Shown here: positions 1 to 7,772 of the stretch, piece by piece | Layout: every line of letters begins with the position of its first letter | Position numbering within the stretch: the first letter of the stretch is position 1 | Assembly (NCBI RefSeq): GCF_009649745.1 | Contig: NZ_WJNG01000002.1 | Span: 392,151-456,150 of the forward strand | Origin: Aquibacillus halophilus | GTDB lineage: Bacteria; Bacillota; Bacilli; Bacillales; Amphibacillaceae | Direction: 5' to 3' | Length of the DNA: 64,000 nucleotides | Translations under genes and position numbers: made by a program | The notes under the pieces: generated by a model | Seen by the model: the letters and a program-made list of their open reading frames with translations, nothing else | Database searches by the model: none | Told to the model about the DNA's origin: nothing

Positions 1-1
1 A

Positions 2-286
2 ATTTTACAAGGACCGAAAGGACAATTGAAGTTAGATAAAGGTTTAATTTGTGCAGCTAGACATATTCACATGCACACCAGGGATGCAGTCACTTTTGGG
101 GTATCAGATGGTGACGTGGTTGGTGTAGTTGTAGAGGGTCCAAGGGCAATTACATTTGAAAATACGTTAATCCGTGTTTCTCCCAATTATCAGTTAGAAA
201 TGCATGTTGATTTTGACGAAGCCAATGCCGCCAATTTAAAAAGTGGAGCAATCGGTACTTTAAAAAGGTCAGTGACGAAACAATGA
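2..286 (+). CDS. pduL: Phosphate propanoyl/acyltransferase PduL, C-terminal part (5' end outside window)
   Basis: The reading frame is open from the window edge, so the gene starts upstream. It reads GPKGQLKLDKG followed by ICAARHIHM, the conserved C-terminal motif of PduL-type phosphotransacylases, whose histidines help bind the catalytic zinc. PduL moves the acyl group from CoA to phosphate inside microcompartments and regenerates CoA for the aldehyde dehydrogenase. The TTG at 26 has no convincing ribosome site and lies inside the conserved domain, so it is not the start. The stop overlaps the next gene by 4 bases (ATGA), which indicates one operon. Identification is firm; the N-terminal targeting region cannot be seen. 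Confidence 0.87.
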   Translation: MLQGPKGQLKLDKGLICAARHIHMHTRDAVTFGVSDGDVVGVVVEGPRAITFENTLIRVSPNYQLEMHVDFDEANAANLKSGAIGTLKRSVTKQ

Positions 287-1014
287 AAGAGGCAATCAGA
301 GAACTAGTTCAGCAAGCCTTAAACGACTTGTTACCAACTAAATCCACATACAAAGACAGAAAAGATATTTTGATCCTATTAGTCTATGAGGCTAGTAACG
401 CACAGTTGGTAATCGAAACTATTAAAGCGCTTTCAATTAAACACAATGTAACTTTATGTGTGGACAATGCTTGGAAGCTTTCTCAAGAACGACCATTAGA
501 TAACACGACAGTCATTAGTATGGAGGATTGTTGTAAGGAAGAGTTAGATCAATTACTCAATCAATCTGACCTTCTTTACGTTCCAACTATAAGTTATGGC
601 TTATTAGCAAAAATTTGCTTACTTATCGATGATGATATCCCTTCTTGGTTAATAATTCAGACTCAGTTGAAGGGCAAGGAAGTAGTAATAGCAAATGATC
701 AAATACCATCTAGCGGATCTACTATTTTTATGATAAAGCCATCGATTGAAAAGCGGATCCAAAACTACTGGAAACAAATTAGAGAGGATGGAGTCCATGT
801 AAGTCCTACCATCAAGGTGCAACAAAAAATAGCGAATTTAAGTAAGAAGAAGCCAGTTATTCTCGCAAAGCATATTGAAAAAATATCGGTTCAGGGTGAA
901 AAAGAACTTACACTTCCAAAGGGGAGCATTCTAACCCCAATGGGTAAGGATATTGCTAGAGAACTAGGTATAACTGTTAAAAGAGAGAATGATGAAACGA
1001 GGGATCAAAAGTGA
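283..1014 (+). CDS. BMC-associated flavoprotein-like protein
   Basis: A 243-residue protein translationally coupled on both sides: ATGA overlap with pduL and GTGA overlap with the next shell gene. The first ~18 residues (MKEAIRELVQQALNDLLP) form an amphipathic helix like microcompartment targeting peptides. Residues ~27-150 look like a Rossmann-type flavoprotein fold (ILILLVYEASNAQ, later LLYVPTISYGLLAK). The C-terminus has an ILTPMGKDIARELGI segment that recalls similar segments in other BMC-locus proteins. Flavoprotein-family members occur in BMC operons, but their reaction is unclear. I place it in the lumen from its helix and position. Family assignment is moderate and no substrate can be named. 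Confidence 0.55.
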   Translation: MKEAIRELVQQALNDLLPTKSTYKDRKDILILLVYEASNAQLVIETIKALSIKHNVTLCVDNAWKLSQERPLDNTTVISMEDCCKEELDQLLNQSDLLYVPTISYGLLAKICLLIDDDIPSWLIIQTQLKGKEVVIANDQIPSSGSTIFMIKPSIEKRIQNYWKQIREDGVHVSPTIKVQQKIANLSKKKPVILAKHIEKISVQGEKELTLPKGSILTPMGKDIARELGITVKRENDETRDQK

Positions 1015-1310
1015 TTATTGCTAGAGTTGTAGGAAGTGTTGTTTCGACATCTAAAGCAGAGAAACTTCAAGGGAAAAAGTTATTGGTAATTCAACCGCTT
1101 GATATGAACACAATTGAAAATGATGGCAAACCGCTCGTAAGTATTGATACCGTGGGTTCTGGTGTCGGGGAAGTCGTCATGGTTGTTAGCGGAAGCTCAG
1201 CAAGACAAACATTAAGTACAGAGGGAACACCTGTAGATTCAGCGATTGTAGGTATAATCGATCACATTGAGATTGAAGGTAAGCTTACTTTTGAAAACAA
1301 AGGAGGTTGA
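1011..1310 (+). CDS. BMC-P pentameric vertex shell protein (EutN/CcmL family)
   Basis: This 99-residue protein starts IIARVVGSVVSTSKAEKLQGKKLLVIQPL, the typical N-terminus of the EutN/CcmL family, and ends with the conserved VDSAIVGIIDHI strand. Such pentamers cap the vertices of the icosahedral shell. The GTG start overlaps the stop of the flavoprotein gene. The gene ends 6 bases before the aldehyde dehydrogenase start, and the GGAGG near its 3' end serves that gene. It is the first of three divergent BMC-P genes in the operon (others at 4505 and 5054). Confidence 0.92.
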   Translation: MIIARVVGSVVSTSKAEKLQGKKLLVIQPLDMNTIENDGKPLVSIDTVGSGVGEVVMVVSGSSARQTLSTEGTPVDSAIVGIIDHIEIEGKLTFENKGG

Positions 1311-1316
1311 TAAACG

Positions 1317-2747
1317 ATGAACATCTCAGAAAAAAATATACAGGAATTGGTAGAGAAGGTCCTTCAGCAAGTTGGCCAGACCAATTCGCCAGCTACCACT
1401 TCTAGTCAACAAGATGAAAGCGTTTCACTCGGTCATGGTGTTTTTGCGACCGTTAATGAAGCAGTAGCAGCATCACAGATTGCCAATGAAAAAATGAAGA
1501 ATGTTTCTCTTTCTATCAGAAAAAATATGATTCAATCGATGCGAGAAACATCAATTAAGCATGCTGAAGAATTAGCTGAAATTGCGGTCGAGGAAACAGG
1601 GTTAGGACGCGTGGAGGATAAGCTAATCAAGAATACATTGGCTGCTGAAAAAACGCCAGGAGTGGAAGATTTAACAAGCTCAACTTTTACAGGAGACAAT
1701 GGGTTAACTCTAGTAGAATACGCACCTATTGGAATCATCGGGGCGATAACACCTTCAACAAACCCAGGGGCAACGATTATTAACAATAGTATCTCCATTG
1801 TAGCAGCGGGAAATGTGGTTGTTTTCAATCCGCATCCGAGTGCAAAGCGAGTATCATTACGGGCAATGCAGCTATTAAATAAAGCAATAGTTTCAGCAGG
1901 TGGACCCGACAATGTGTTAACGGCGGTTGCTACTCCTAGTCTTGAAACAAGTAATGAAGTGATGAATCATCCACAAATCAATGCGTTAGTAGTAACTGGT
2001 GGTGGTGCTGTTGTGAAGGCAGCAATGAGAGTTGGGAAAAAGGTCATTGCCGCAGGGCCGGGTAATCCACCAGTTGTGGTGGACGAAACTGCAATCATTG
2101 AAAAAGCGGCAAAGGACATAGTACTTGGGGCAAGTTTTGACAACAACGTATTATGCACTGCTGAAAAAGAAGTCTTTGTCGTAGAAAAGGTTCTACATTC
2201 GTTGAAATCAGAGATGTCAAAAAACAATGCGATTGAACTGAAAGGTTTCCAACTTGATAAACTACTAAAGGTAATTCTCGTTGAAAAGAATGGCAAGCAC
2301 TATCCTAATCGCGATTATATCGGGAAGGATGCTTCCGTATTACTTAAGGCGGCAGGAATAAATGCGCCTGCGGCTACACGACTTATTTTTGCCGAGACAG
2401 ACGTTGACCATCCACTTGTCCAAACCGAAATGCTAATGCCAATTATTCCAATTGTTAAAGTGGGTTGTGTGGATAAGGCAATTAAATATGCTGTTAAAGC
2501 AGAAAAGGGCAATCGTCATACAGCAGTAATGCACTCACAAAATATAACGAATTTAACAAAAATGGCAAAGGAAATTGAAGCAACTATTTTTGTGAAGAAT
2601 GGCCCATCCGTTTCAGGTCTTGGCTACAATAGTGAGGGTTTTACTACCTTAACGATCGCAGGTCCTACCGGTGAAGGTCTAACTTCTGCAAGAACATTTA
2701 CTCGCCAACGACGTTGTGTCTTAGTCGATGGGCTGAGAATTATCTAG
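1317..2747 (+). CDS. CoA-acylating aldehyde dehydrogenase of the microcompartment (PduP/EutE type)
   Basis: This 476-residue enzyme should convert an aldehyde, CoA and NAD+ to acyl-CoA and NADH. The N-terminus (MNISEKNIQELVEKVLQQVGQ) is an amphipathic helix followed by a Ser/Thr/Gln-rich linker, the arrangement of known targeting peptides on PduP and EutE. The catalytic domain has YAPIGIIGAITPSTNP, the VVTGGGAVVKAA nucleotide-binding region and the nucleophile in NNVLCTAEKE (Cys280). With DeoC in the same operon the likely substrate is acetaldehyde. The ATG lies 8 bases after a GGAGG. Propionaldehyde cannot be excluded from sequence, but no diol or glycerol dehydratase is visible in the window. 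Confidence 0.93.
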   Translation: MNISEKNIQELVEKVLQQVGQTNSPATTSSQQDESVSLGHGVFATVNEAVAASQIANEKMKNVSLSIRKNMIQSMRETSIKHAEELAEIAVEETGLGRVEDKLIKNTLAAEKTPGVEDLTSSTFTGDNGLTLVEYAPIGIIGAITPSTNPGATIINNSISIVAAGNVVVFNPHPSAKRVSLRAMQLLNKAIVSAGGPDNVLTAVATPSLETSNEVMNHPQINALVVTGGGAVVKAAMRVGKKVIAAGPGNPPVVVDETAIIEKAAKDIVLGASFDNNVLCTAEKEVFVVEKVLHSLKSEMSKNNAIELKGFQLDKLLKVILVEKNGKHYPNRDYIGKDASVLLKAAGINAPAATRLIFAETDVDHPLVQTEMLMPIIPIVKVGCVDKAIKYAVKAEKGNRHTAVMHSQNITNLTKMAKEIEATIFVKNGPSVSGLGYNSEGFTTLTIAGPTGEGLTSARTFTRQRRCVLVDGLRII

Positions 2748-2759
2748 TGAGGTGATAGG

Positions 2760-3176
2760 ATGAGCGACAATCAGGAAGAAGCCAACAAAGGAAAACAGGC
2801 TAAGGAATCTGCGAAGGCAATTGAAAACGAAAAAGAACAGACACCAAAAACACGAAAAAGTCCAGCAACAAAAGCAAACGCAACTAAAAAAGGAGGAAAT
2901 AATATGACTAGAGAAGCACTAGGAATGATTGAGACTAAAGGATTGGTTGGTGCGATTGAGGCAGCAGATGCAATGGTCAAAGCAGCGAATGTACAGTTAG
3001 TAGGGAAAGAGCAAGTTGGTGGCGGATTAGTTACCGTAATGGTTCGTGGTGATGTAGGAGCAGTAAAGGCTGCAACAGAAGCTGGTTCAGAAGCAGCAAA
3101 TCGTGTAGGAGAATTGGTTGGAGTTCACGTGATTGCTAGACCAAGTAGCGAAGTTGAATCAATTTTACCAAAATAA
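2760..3176 (+). CDS. BMC-H hexameric shell protein with charged N-terminal extension; two likely starts
   Basis: The C-terminal ~90 residues are a canonical BMC-H hexamer subunit ([20 protein letters not shown], then [19 protein letters not shown]). The ATG at 2760 follows GAGGTGAT and adds 48 residues rich in Lys, Glu, Ala and Thr with no predicted fold. A second ATG at 2904, in the same frame, sits 7 bases after AAAAAAGGAGGAAAT and would give a normal 90-residue BMC-H. Both starts have good ribosome sites, so one gene may make a tailed and an untailed subunit. The core is almost identical to the BMC-H encoded at 4782. The family call is certain; use of both starts is inference. Confidence 0.93.
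   Translation: MSDNQEEANKGKQAKESAKAIENEKEQTPKTRKSPATKANATKKGGNNMTREALGMIETKGLVGAIEAADAMVKAANVQLVGKEQVGGGLVTVMVRGDVGAVKAATEAGSEAANRVGELVGVHVIARPSSEVESILPK
2886..2906 (+). promoter_or_regulatory. Internal ribosome binding site and second start within the BMC-H gene
   Basis: A purine-rich AAAAAAGGAGGAAAT lies inside the coding sequence and is followed after 7 bases by an in-frame ATG at 2904. It is a stronger match to the anti-Shine-Dalgarno sequence than the GAGGTGAT before the upstream ATG at 2760. The peptide it encodes in the long form (ATKKGGNN) is low complexity, so the codons are free to act as a signal. Confidence 0.75.
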
Positions 3177-3194
3177 GAGTAGGTGTGAAATTAT

Positions 3195-4019
3195 ATGAAT
3201 CACACGATTAAAGCCTATATCTCAACTATTGTAAGGGAAGTTGTTGAAAACGAATTAGTAACTGCAGATTTAGTACCGAGCCGTCGCAGATTGGTAGTAG
3301 CCAATTGGAAGATGAATATGAATCTAGCTTCTACCAGAAAATTTGTTAAGGATTTGGTTGTTACAAAGGAACAGTGTACGGTTGTGATTTGTCCGCCTTA
3401 TCCACTGATCTATCCATTAAATGAACTTGTTAACGAGAATAAATCATCTATTACTATAGGGGCCCAAAACCTTCACCGGCAGGATAAAGGAGCATTTACT
3501 GGCGAGGTTTCTGCTGATCTATTGAAGGAACTAGACTGTGAGTTTGCCATTATTGGTCATTCAGAGGTTAGAGCATCTGGGGAAACAGATGAAGTGATTA
3601 ATCAGAAGGTTAAGAAGGCATTGGCAACCGGGATAGATCCTATTATCTGTGTGGGTGAAACAATGGAACAACGCGAACAAGCGCAAACGAATGAAGTTGT
3701 AACAGGGCAGCTCCTTCAGGCCTTAACGGATGTGTCGGATTTATCTCGAGTTGTACTAGCATATGAGCCAATCTGGGCAATAGGGACAGGGCTTTCTGCA
3801 ACCCCTGACCAAGCACAGGAAGTACATCAACAAATACGAGCAACACTTCTCAAAACATTTGGGCAAGTGGCAGAGCAAATTCCGATTCTATATGGTGGAT
3901 CTGTCAATCAGGATAATGCTGCTAGCTTGGCTGAAATGGGAGAAATTGATGGGGCATTAGTTGGAGGAGCAAGCTTAGATGGAACTGGATTTTCAACGAT
4001 TGTCCATGCATTTGATTAA
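3195..4019 (+). CDS. tpiA: Triosephosphate isomerase with N-terminal targeting-like extension
   Basis: This 274-residue enzyme interconverts glyceraldehyde-3-phosphate and dihydroxyacetone phosphate. Catalytic residues are intact: NWKMN (Lys39), IIGHSE (His122), AYEPIWAIGTG (Glu191 and the phosphate-gripping loop) and YGGSV. The usual ~250-residue enzyme begins near residue 31. The extra 30 residues (TIKAYISTIVREVVENEL, then a short linker) form an amphipathic helix like those on the dehydrogenase and DeoC. Glycolytic TPI normally sits with gap-pgk-pgm-eno, so this is a dedicated second copy in the BMC operon. It would process the triose released by DeoC. Luminal location is inferred from the extension. 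Confidence 0.9.
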   Translation: MNHTIKAYISTIVREVVENELVTADLVPSRRRLVVANWKMNMNLASTRKFVKDLVVTKEQCTVVICPPYPLIYPLNELVNENKSSITIGAQNLHRQDKGAFTGEVSADLLKELDCEFAIIGHSEVRASGETDEVINQKVKKALATGIDPIICVGETMEQREQAQTNEVVTGQLLQALTDVSDLSRVVLAYEPIWAIGTGLSATPDQAQEVHQQIRATLLKTFGQVAEQIPILYGGSVNQDNAASLAEMGEIDGALVGGASLDGTGFSTIVHAFD

Positions 4020-4033
4020 GGGGGTGGTTAACT

Positions 4034-4489
4034 TTGCGAAAAATTGCTATTGGAAGTGATCATGGTGGTTTTGAATTAAAAGAGATTATCAAAAAGGAAC
4101 TTACTAAATTGGGATATGAATATGTCGACTTTGGTTGCAAAGATAAAGAATCAGTAGATTATCCTGATGTAGCTTTTCTTGTAGGAGAGTGTGTCGCCAC
4201 AAATGACAACTATCTAGGCATCATTATCGATGGTGTTGGAATAGGAAGTGGAATGACTGCGAATAAAATTCCTGGAGTCAGGTGCGCAGTGTGCTGGGAT
4301 CTATCCTCAACAATAAATAGTAAGGATCATAACAATGCCAACGTCATCTCGATTGGCGGACAGTTTATTGGACCAGGATTAGCCGTGCAAATGATCACAA
4401 AATGGTTGGAAACTGAATTTTCAGGTGGACGACATAGTCGTAGAGTTACCAAGATAATGGAAATAGAAAGCCGTTTTATTAAAAGATGA
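4034..4489 (+). CDS. rpiB: RpiB/LacAB-family sugar-phosphate isomerase with Cys-to-Asp change
   Basis: A 151-residue RpiB-fold protein from a TTG start behind GGGGTGG. It keeps the phosphate and ring-opening residues SDHGGFELK (Asp9, His10), KDHNNANVISIG, and Arg/His near GRHSRR. At the place of the catalytic base Cys (CGTGIG in E. coli RpiB) it has IIIDGVGIGSGM, so Asp66 stands in for Cys. Family members do vary here, and LacA-type proteins also lack this Cys. The substrate may be ribose-5-phosphate or another aldose phosphate. Unlike its neighbours it has no N-terminal helix extension, so it may work outside the shell. It sits 14 bases after TPI. Confidence 0.85.
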   Translation: MRKIAIGSDHGGFELKEIIKKELTKLGYEYVDFGCKDKESVDYPDVAFLVGECVATNDNYLGIIIDGVGIGSGMTANKIPGVRCAVCWDLSSTINSKDHNNANVISIGGQFIGPGLAVQMITKWLETEFSGGRHSRRVTKIMEIESRFIKR

Positions 4490-4504
4490 AAGTAGGGCTT
4501 CACA

Positions 4505-4789
4505 TTGTTTATAGCGAAAGTGACTGGTACTGTTGTTTGTACTCATAAGGATGCGAGCTTGAAGGGAATAAAGCTTTTAGCTGTTCAACCGCTGAATGAT
4601 GATTTGTCTCCAAGAGGAAAAACACTTATCGCTATTGACACGATTGGTCAGTCTGGCCAAGGAGACATCGTTTATTTAGCAAAAAGCAAAGAATCTAGTC
4701 TCCCCCTAGAACGGGATGTCGTAGCGTCTGATCTTGGAATTATGGGGATTATTGATCACTATTATATAGGAGGAAATTATAATGAATAA
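4505..4789 (+). CDS. BMC-P pentameric vertex shell protein, second copy
   Basis: A 94-residue EutN/CcmL-family protein: [27 protein letters not shown], and C-terminal [14 protein letters not shown]. The TTG start follows AGTAGGG. Its middle section ([20 protein letters not shown]) differs strongly from the other two BMC-P proteins here and lacks the usual GSSAR loop. The stop overlaps the start of the next BMC-H gene by 8 bases, so the two are coupled. Confidence 0.88.
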   Translation: MFIAKVTGTVVCTHKDASLKGIKLLAVQPLNDDLSPRGKTLIAIDTIGQSGQGDIVYLAKSKESSLPLERDVVASDLGIMGIIDHYYIGGNYNE

Positions 4790-5057
4790 TGCATTGGGAA
4801 TGATTGAGACAAAAGGATTGGTTGGCGCAATTGAAGCTGCTGATGCTATGGTTAAAGCGGCGAATGTACAGTTAGTAGGGAAAGAGCAAGTAGGCGGCGG
4901 TCTAGTTACTGTAATGGTCCGTGGTGATGTTGGGGCGGTAAAGGCTGCCACAGAAGCTGGTTCAGAAGCAGCAAGTCGCGTAGGAGAATTGTTGTCCGTT
5001 CATGTAATCCCAAGACCACATCAAGAAGTTGAGAGAATCCTACCTACGGAAAAATGA
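4782..5057 (+). CDS. BMC-H hexameric shell protein
   Basis: A 91-residue canonical BMC-H subunit without extension, starting [16 protein letters not shown] behind AGGAGG. From ALGMIETK to the EAGSEAA region it is identical in amino acids to the gene at 2760, with scattered synonymous changes. The C-terminal ~20 residues differ ([20 protein letters not shown]). It overlaps both neighbours (8 bases with the preceding BMC-P, ATGA with the following one), so shell subunits are made from a tightly coupled block. Confidence 0.95.
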   Translation: MNNALGMIETKGLVGAIEAADAMVKAANVQLVGKEQVGGGLVTVMVRGDVGAVKAATEAGSEAASRVGELLSVHVIPRPHQEVERILPTEK

Positions 5058-5320
5058 AACTAGCAAAAGTAATAGGAAATGTTGTTTCATCAATTAAAAC
5101 CGACAGTCATCGCAATATGAAATTGATGGTAGTTAGTCCTGTCGATCAAAACTATCAGCCGATTGGAAATTCATTTGTTGCAGTAGATGGTTCACAGGCC
5201 GGGATAGGTGACATTGTTCTGGTTATTGAGGAAGGTGGATCGGCCCGACAAGTTCTCGGGAAATCAGATGCAGCTGTCGATGCCGTCATTGTAGGGATTA
5301 TTGATGAGCTAGTAGAGTGA
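5054..5320 (+). CDS. BMC-P pentameric vertex shell protein, third copy
   Basis: An 88-residue EutN/CcmL-family protein: [30 protein letters not shown], then the conserved [11 protein letters not shown] loop and [13 protein letters not shown]. Its ATG overlaps the stop of the BMC-H gene (ATGA). It keeps the GGSAR loop seen in the first BMC-P but not in the second. Confidence 0.93.
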   Translation: MKLAKVIGNVVSSIKTDSHRNMKLMVVSPVDQNYQPIGNSFVAVDGSQAGIGDIVLVIEEGGSARQVLGKSDAAVDAVIVGIIDELVE

Positions 5321-5372
5321 TGAAATAGTAACGTTACAATAGATTGGAAAATCAATGTCGGAGGTGAACCAG

Positions 5373-6176
5373 GTGAACACTGATCAATTAGTTGAGCAAA
5401 TTACAAATATAGTAATGGAAAAGATTTCAAATCAAAATGAAACAGTTGTAGAAAAAAAGCGTGGGGTTCAAAAAGAAAATACCCATAACTATAATAAGAC
5501 TTTACTCACGGGCCCGCAAATTGCTAGAATGATTGACCATACATTGTTAAAGCCAGATAGCACAAAAGAACAGATTGTCAACCTATGTAAGGAAGCTATT
5601 GAATATCAATTTGCAACAGTTTGCGTTAATCCTTACTGGGTTTCGACGGCTGTAAGTGAACTAGCAGGTTCAAACGTTGGAGTTACCACTGTTATCGGGT
5701 TTCCGTTAGGATCAAATAGTACATTTACTAAAGTTGCAGAAGCACGCGATGCTATCGCAGCAGGTGCTACTGAGATTGATATGGTAATTAACATTGGTGC
5801 ATTAAAAACAGGCGATTTCGAAGCTGTCAAAAAAGATATCGAAGGAGTCGTACTTGCTGTTAACAAACAGGCAATTGTAAAAACCATTATTGAAACAGGC
5901 TATCTAACAGATGAAGAAAAGAAAAAAGCCTGTTTACTAGCCAAAATGGCAAATGCTGATTTTGTAAAAACCTCGACTGGATTTGGACCCGGATGCGCAA
6001 CCCCTGAAGACGTTGCATTAATGAGGGAAGCGGTTGGTCCTGATATGGGAGTAAAAGCATCTGCATGTGTTCGAGATCTTGATACTGCAAGAAAGGTGGT
6101 CCAAGCAGGGGCTACTAGAATTGGAGCGAGCTCAGGTAAAGAAATTGCACGAGGTGAACAAGGTAAAGGATATTAA
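5373..6176 (+). CDS. deoC: Deoxyribose-phosphate aldolase with targeting-like N-terminus
   Basis: Splits 2-deoxyribose-5-phosphate into acetaldehyde and glyceraldehyde-3-phosphate; likely the signature enzyme of this microcompartment. The GTG at 5373 follows a perfect GGAGGTGA by 5 bases and is preferred over the ATG at 5355, which has no clear ribosome site and would add 6 residues. The first ~45 residues ([17 protein letters not shown] plus a charged linker) are an extension over the ~220-residue family. Present are the catalytic Asp (EIDMVINIG), Schiff-base Lys199 ([10 protein letters not shown]) and second Lys228. The phosphate-binding Gly-Gly after Lys228 (usual KASGGVR) reads KASACVR, and the usual STGGAT reads GPGCAT. 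Last gene of the operon. Confidence 0.93.
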   Translation: MNTDQLVEQITNIVMEKISNQNETVVEKKRGVQKENTHNYNKTLLTGPQIARMIDHTLLKPDSTKEQIVNLCKEAIEYQFATVCVNPYWVSTAVSELAGSNVGVTTVIGFPLGSNSTFTKVAEARDAIAAGATEIDMVINIGALKTGDFEAVKKDIEGVVLAVNKQAIVKTIIETGYLTDEEKKKACLLAKMANADFVKTSTGFGPGCATPEDVALMREAVGPDMGVKASACVRDLDTARKVVQAGATRIGASSGKEIARGEQGKGY

Positions 6177-6227
6177 ATACTTGGCTATAATTAAGGCCAA
6201 GTGTTGCTAATAATTAAGGATAATGAG

Positions 6228-6279
6228 AGGTCAGGCACCACAAATGGACAAATGTCTATTGTGTGCCTGACCTTTTTTA
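6228..6279 (+). terminator. Terminator of the BMC operon, built from an AGGTCAGGCAC palindrome
   Basis: Perfect 11-bp inverted repeat AGGTCAGGCAC (6228-6238) and GTGCCTGACCT (6263-6273), extended by an inner imperfect stem, then TTTTTT. It lies 51 bases after deoC. The arm resembles the dispersed GGGACAGGCACC repeats seen elsewhere in the window and the palindrome at 23977. Confidence 0.85.
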
Positions 6280-6468
6280 TAATGTGAATTGGGTACAATA
6301 ACTAGTGAAAGTGGGTTTGACCTGCGGATCGCCTGCACATTGTAATACATATGATTCCTTCATTTTAAAATTATCTAATTATGCTAAGATAAATACAGAT
6401 AGTGTGGAACTTAGTACAGCTTTTTCCTTAATGGCAATAATAATATAGTATCAGATGGAGGGGGAAGG

Positions 6469-7332
6469 ATGCAGCAGTTAAAAAGAATAGGAAATTCATT
6501 TTGGTATATGACACCTGTATCAGAGACTGACAGACCGACTTTAGGAATGGTTGTTGGCAAAGAAATGAACTTGATGATAGATGCAGGTAATTCAGAGGCA
6601 CATGCACGTTTGTTTTTAGAAAAGTTAAGTGAACAAAATATTTCAAAGCCGGATTTTGTTGCAATAACTCATTGGCATTGGGACCATATTTTTGGAATGT
6701 CGGCACTAAAAGATTCTTTGTCTATCTCAACGTCAGAGACGAAAAAAGCAATAAATAAACTGACCGATTATGAATGGACAGATAAAGCTTTAGACGAACG
6801 AGTTAAAGAAGGAACAGAAATTGAATTTTGTGCTAATTGTATAAAAGAAGAGTATGGTGATGAAAGAAATATACATATTCTTTTGCCTGCATTAACATTT
6901 GATAATCAGCTTGAAATAGATCTTGGAGGTGTGACTTGTGTGTTAAAACATGTGGGAGGTGACCATTCACAAGACTCTGTTGTTGTTCATGTTAAGGAAG
7001 AAAAAATATTATTTCTAAGTGATAGTATTTATCCGGATATTTTTTCTGCCAAAAATAACTATACAACGAAACGCACGTTAAAATTAATACAAGAACTAGA
7101 AACAATTGATGCAGAAACTTACATCCTTTCACATTCGAAAAATTTAAACAGAAGTGAATTTTTGCAAGAAATAAAATTGTTAAAAGCTATCGGATTACTT
7201 ACTGAGAAGTATAAAGGTGATGCTGAGAAAATAAAGTCAAAGTATAAACAAAAGCTAAATAGAGAGTTAAATGAAGAAGAATTAGAAACAATAGAATACT
7301 TTGTAAATGGTTATGAAATGGATAAAATCTAA
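6469..7332 (+). CDS. MBL-fold metallo-hydrolase
   Basis: A 287-residue metallo-beta-lactamase-fold protein. The metal site is plain: THWHWDHIFG (residues ~67-76, HxHxDH), GGDHSQDS with a later His, LFLSDSIY with the bridging Asp, and LSHSKN near the end. Such proteins hydrolyse ester, thioester or phosphodiester bonds; the substrate cannot be read from sequence. The C-terminal ~60 residues are a Lys/Glu-rich helical segment. The ATG follows GGAGGGGGA. It is monocistronic, transcribed after the BMC terminator, and shows no functional link to it. Confidence 0.85.
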   Translation: MQQLKRIGNSFWYMTPVSETDRPTLGMVVGKEMNLMIDAGNSEAHARLFLEKLSEQNISKPDFVAITHWHWDHIFGMSALKDSLSISTSETKKAINKLTDYEWTDKALDERVKEGTEIEFCANCIKEEYGDERNIHILLPALTFDNQLEIDLGGVTCVLKHVGGDHSQDSVVVHVKEEKILFLSDSIYPDIFSAKNNYTTKRTLKLIQELETIDAETYILSHSKNLNRSEFLQEIKLLKAIGLLTEKYKGDAEKIKSKYKQKLNRELNEEELETIEYFVNGYEMDKI

Positions 7333-7772
7333 AACAAATAGAGCTTTAGTTTGTTGAACAATGGGTGCGAATCTTCAACAAGAGGATTCGCTTATTTCTT
7401 ATCAAAGCAAAGATATCAACAAAGGTTCGGCGTAGTCGCGACGTTTTTTTTGCAGAAGATATTGCATGGACTTCCAAACCTAGAAAATGAGATGGGTTAT
7501 ATTATCACCTTAGTGTTACATTAGGATAAATAATAGAACCCGTTATTTTTTCTGCATTTTTCTATTTGGAAAGAGATCCAATTTTTATGTTATCTCGGTC
7601 TTAGGACGGAGTTTTTTTCATTCTATTGGACGGTTTCATTGATGACATATCGTTATATGATTAAAACTGTTAAAACAATCGGATGGGTGACATGTAGAAA
7701 AGTTGAATAGACCGAATTATTACGTTTATACCAATTGCTAAAACCCGAGAAAAAAGATAAGAGGGGATATTT
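7333..7772 (+). other. Intergenic region, no gene seen
   Basis: About 440 bases, AT-rich, with stops in all frames. GTCGCGAC followed by a T run (around 7434-7450) and GGACGGAGTTTTTTT (around 7605-7618) could be weak 3'-end signals for the upstream gene. No riboswitch was recognised. Confidence 0.5.

Noticed and set aside
7434-7450. GTCGCGAC followed by T run as a terminator
   Set aside because: The palindrome has no loop and too few pairs to form a stable hairpin.
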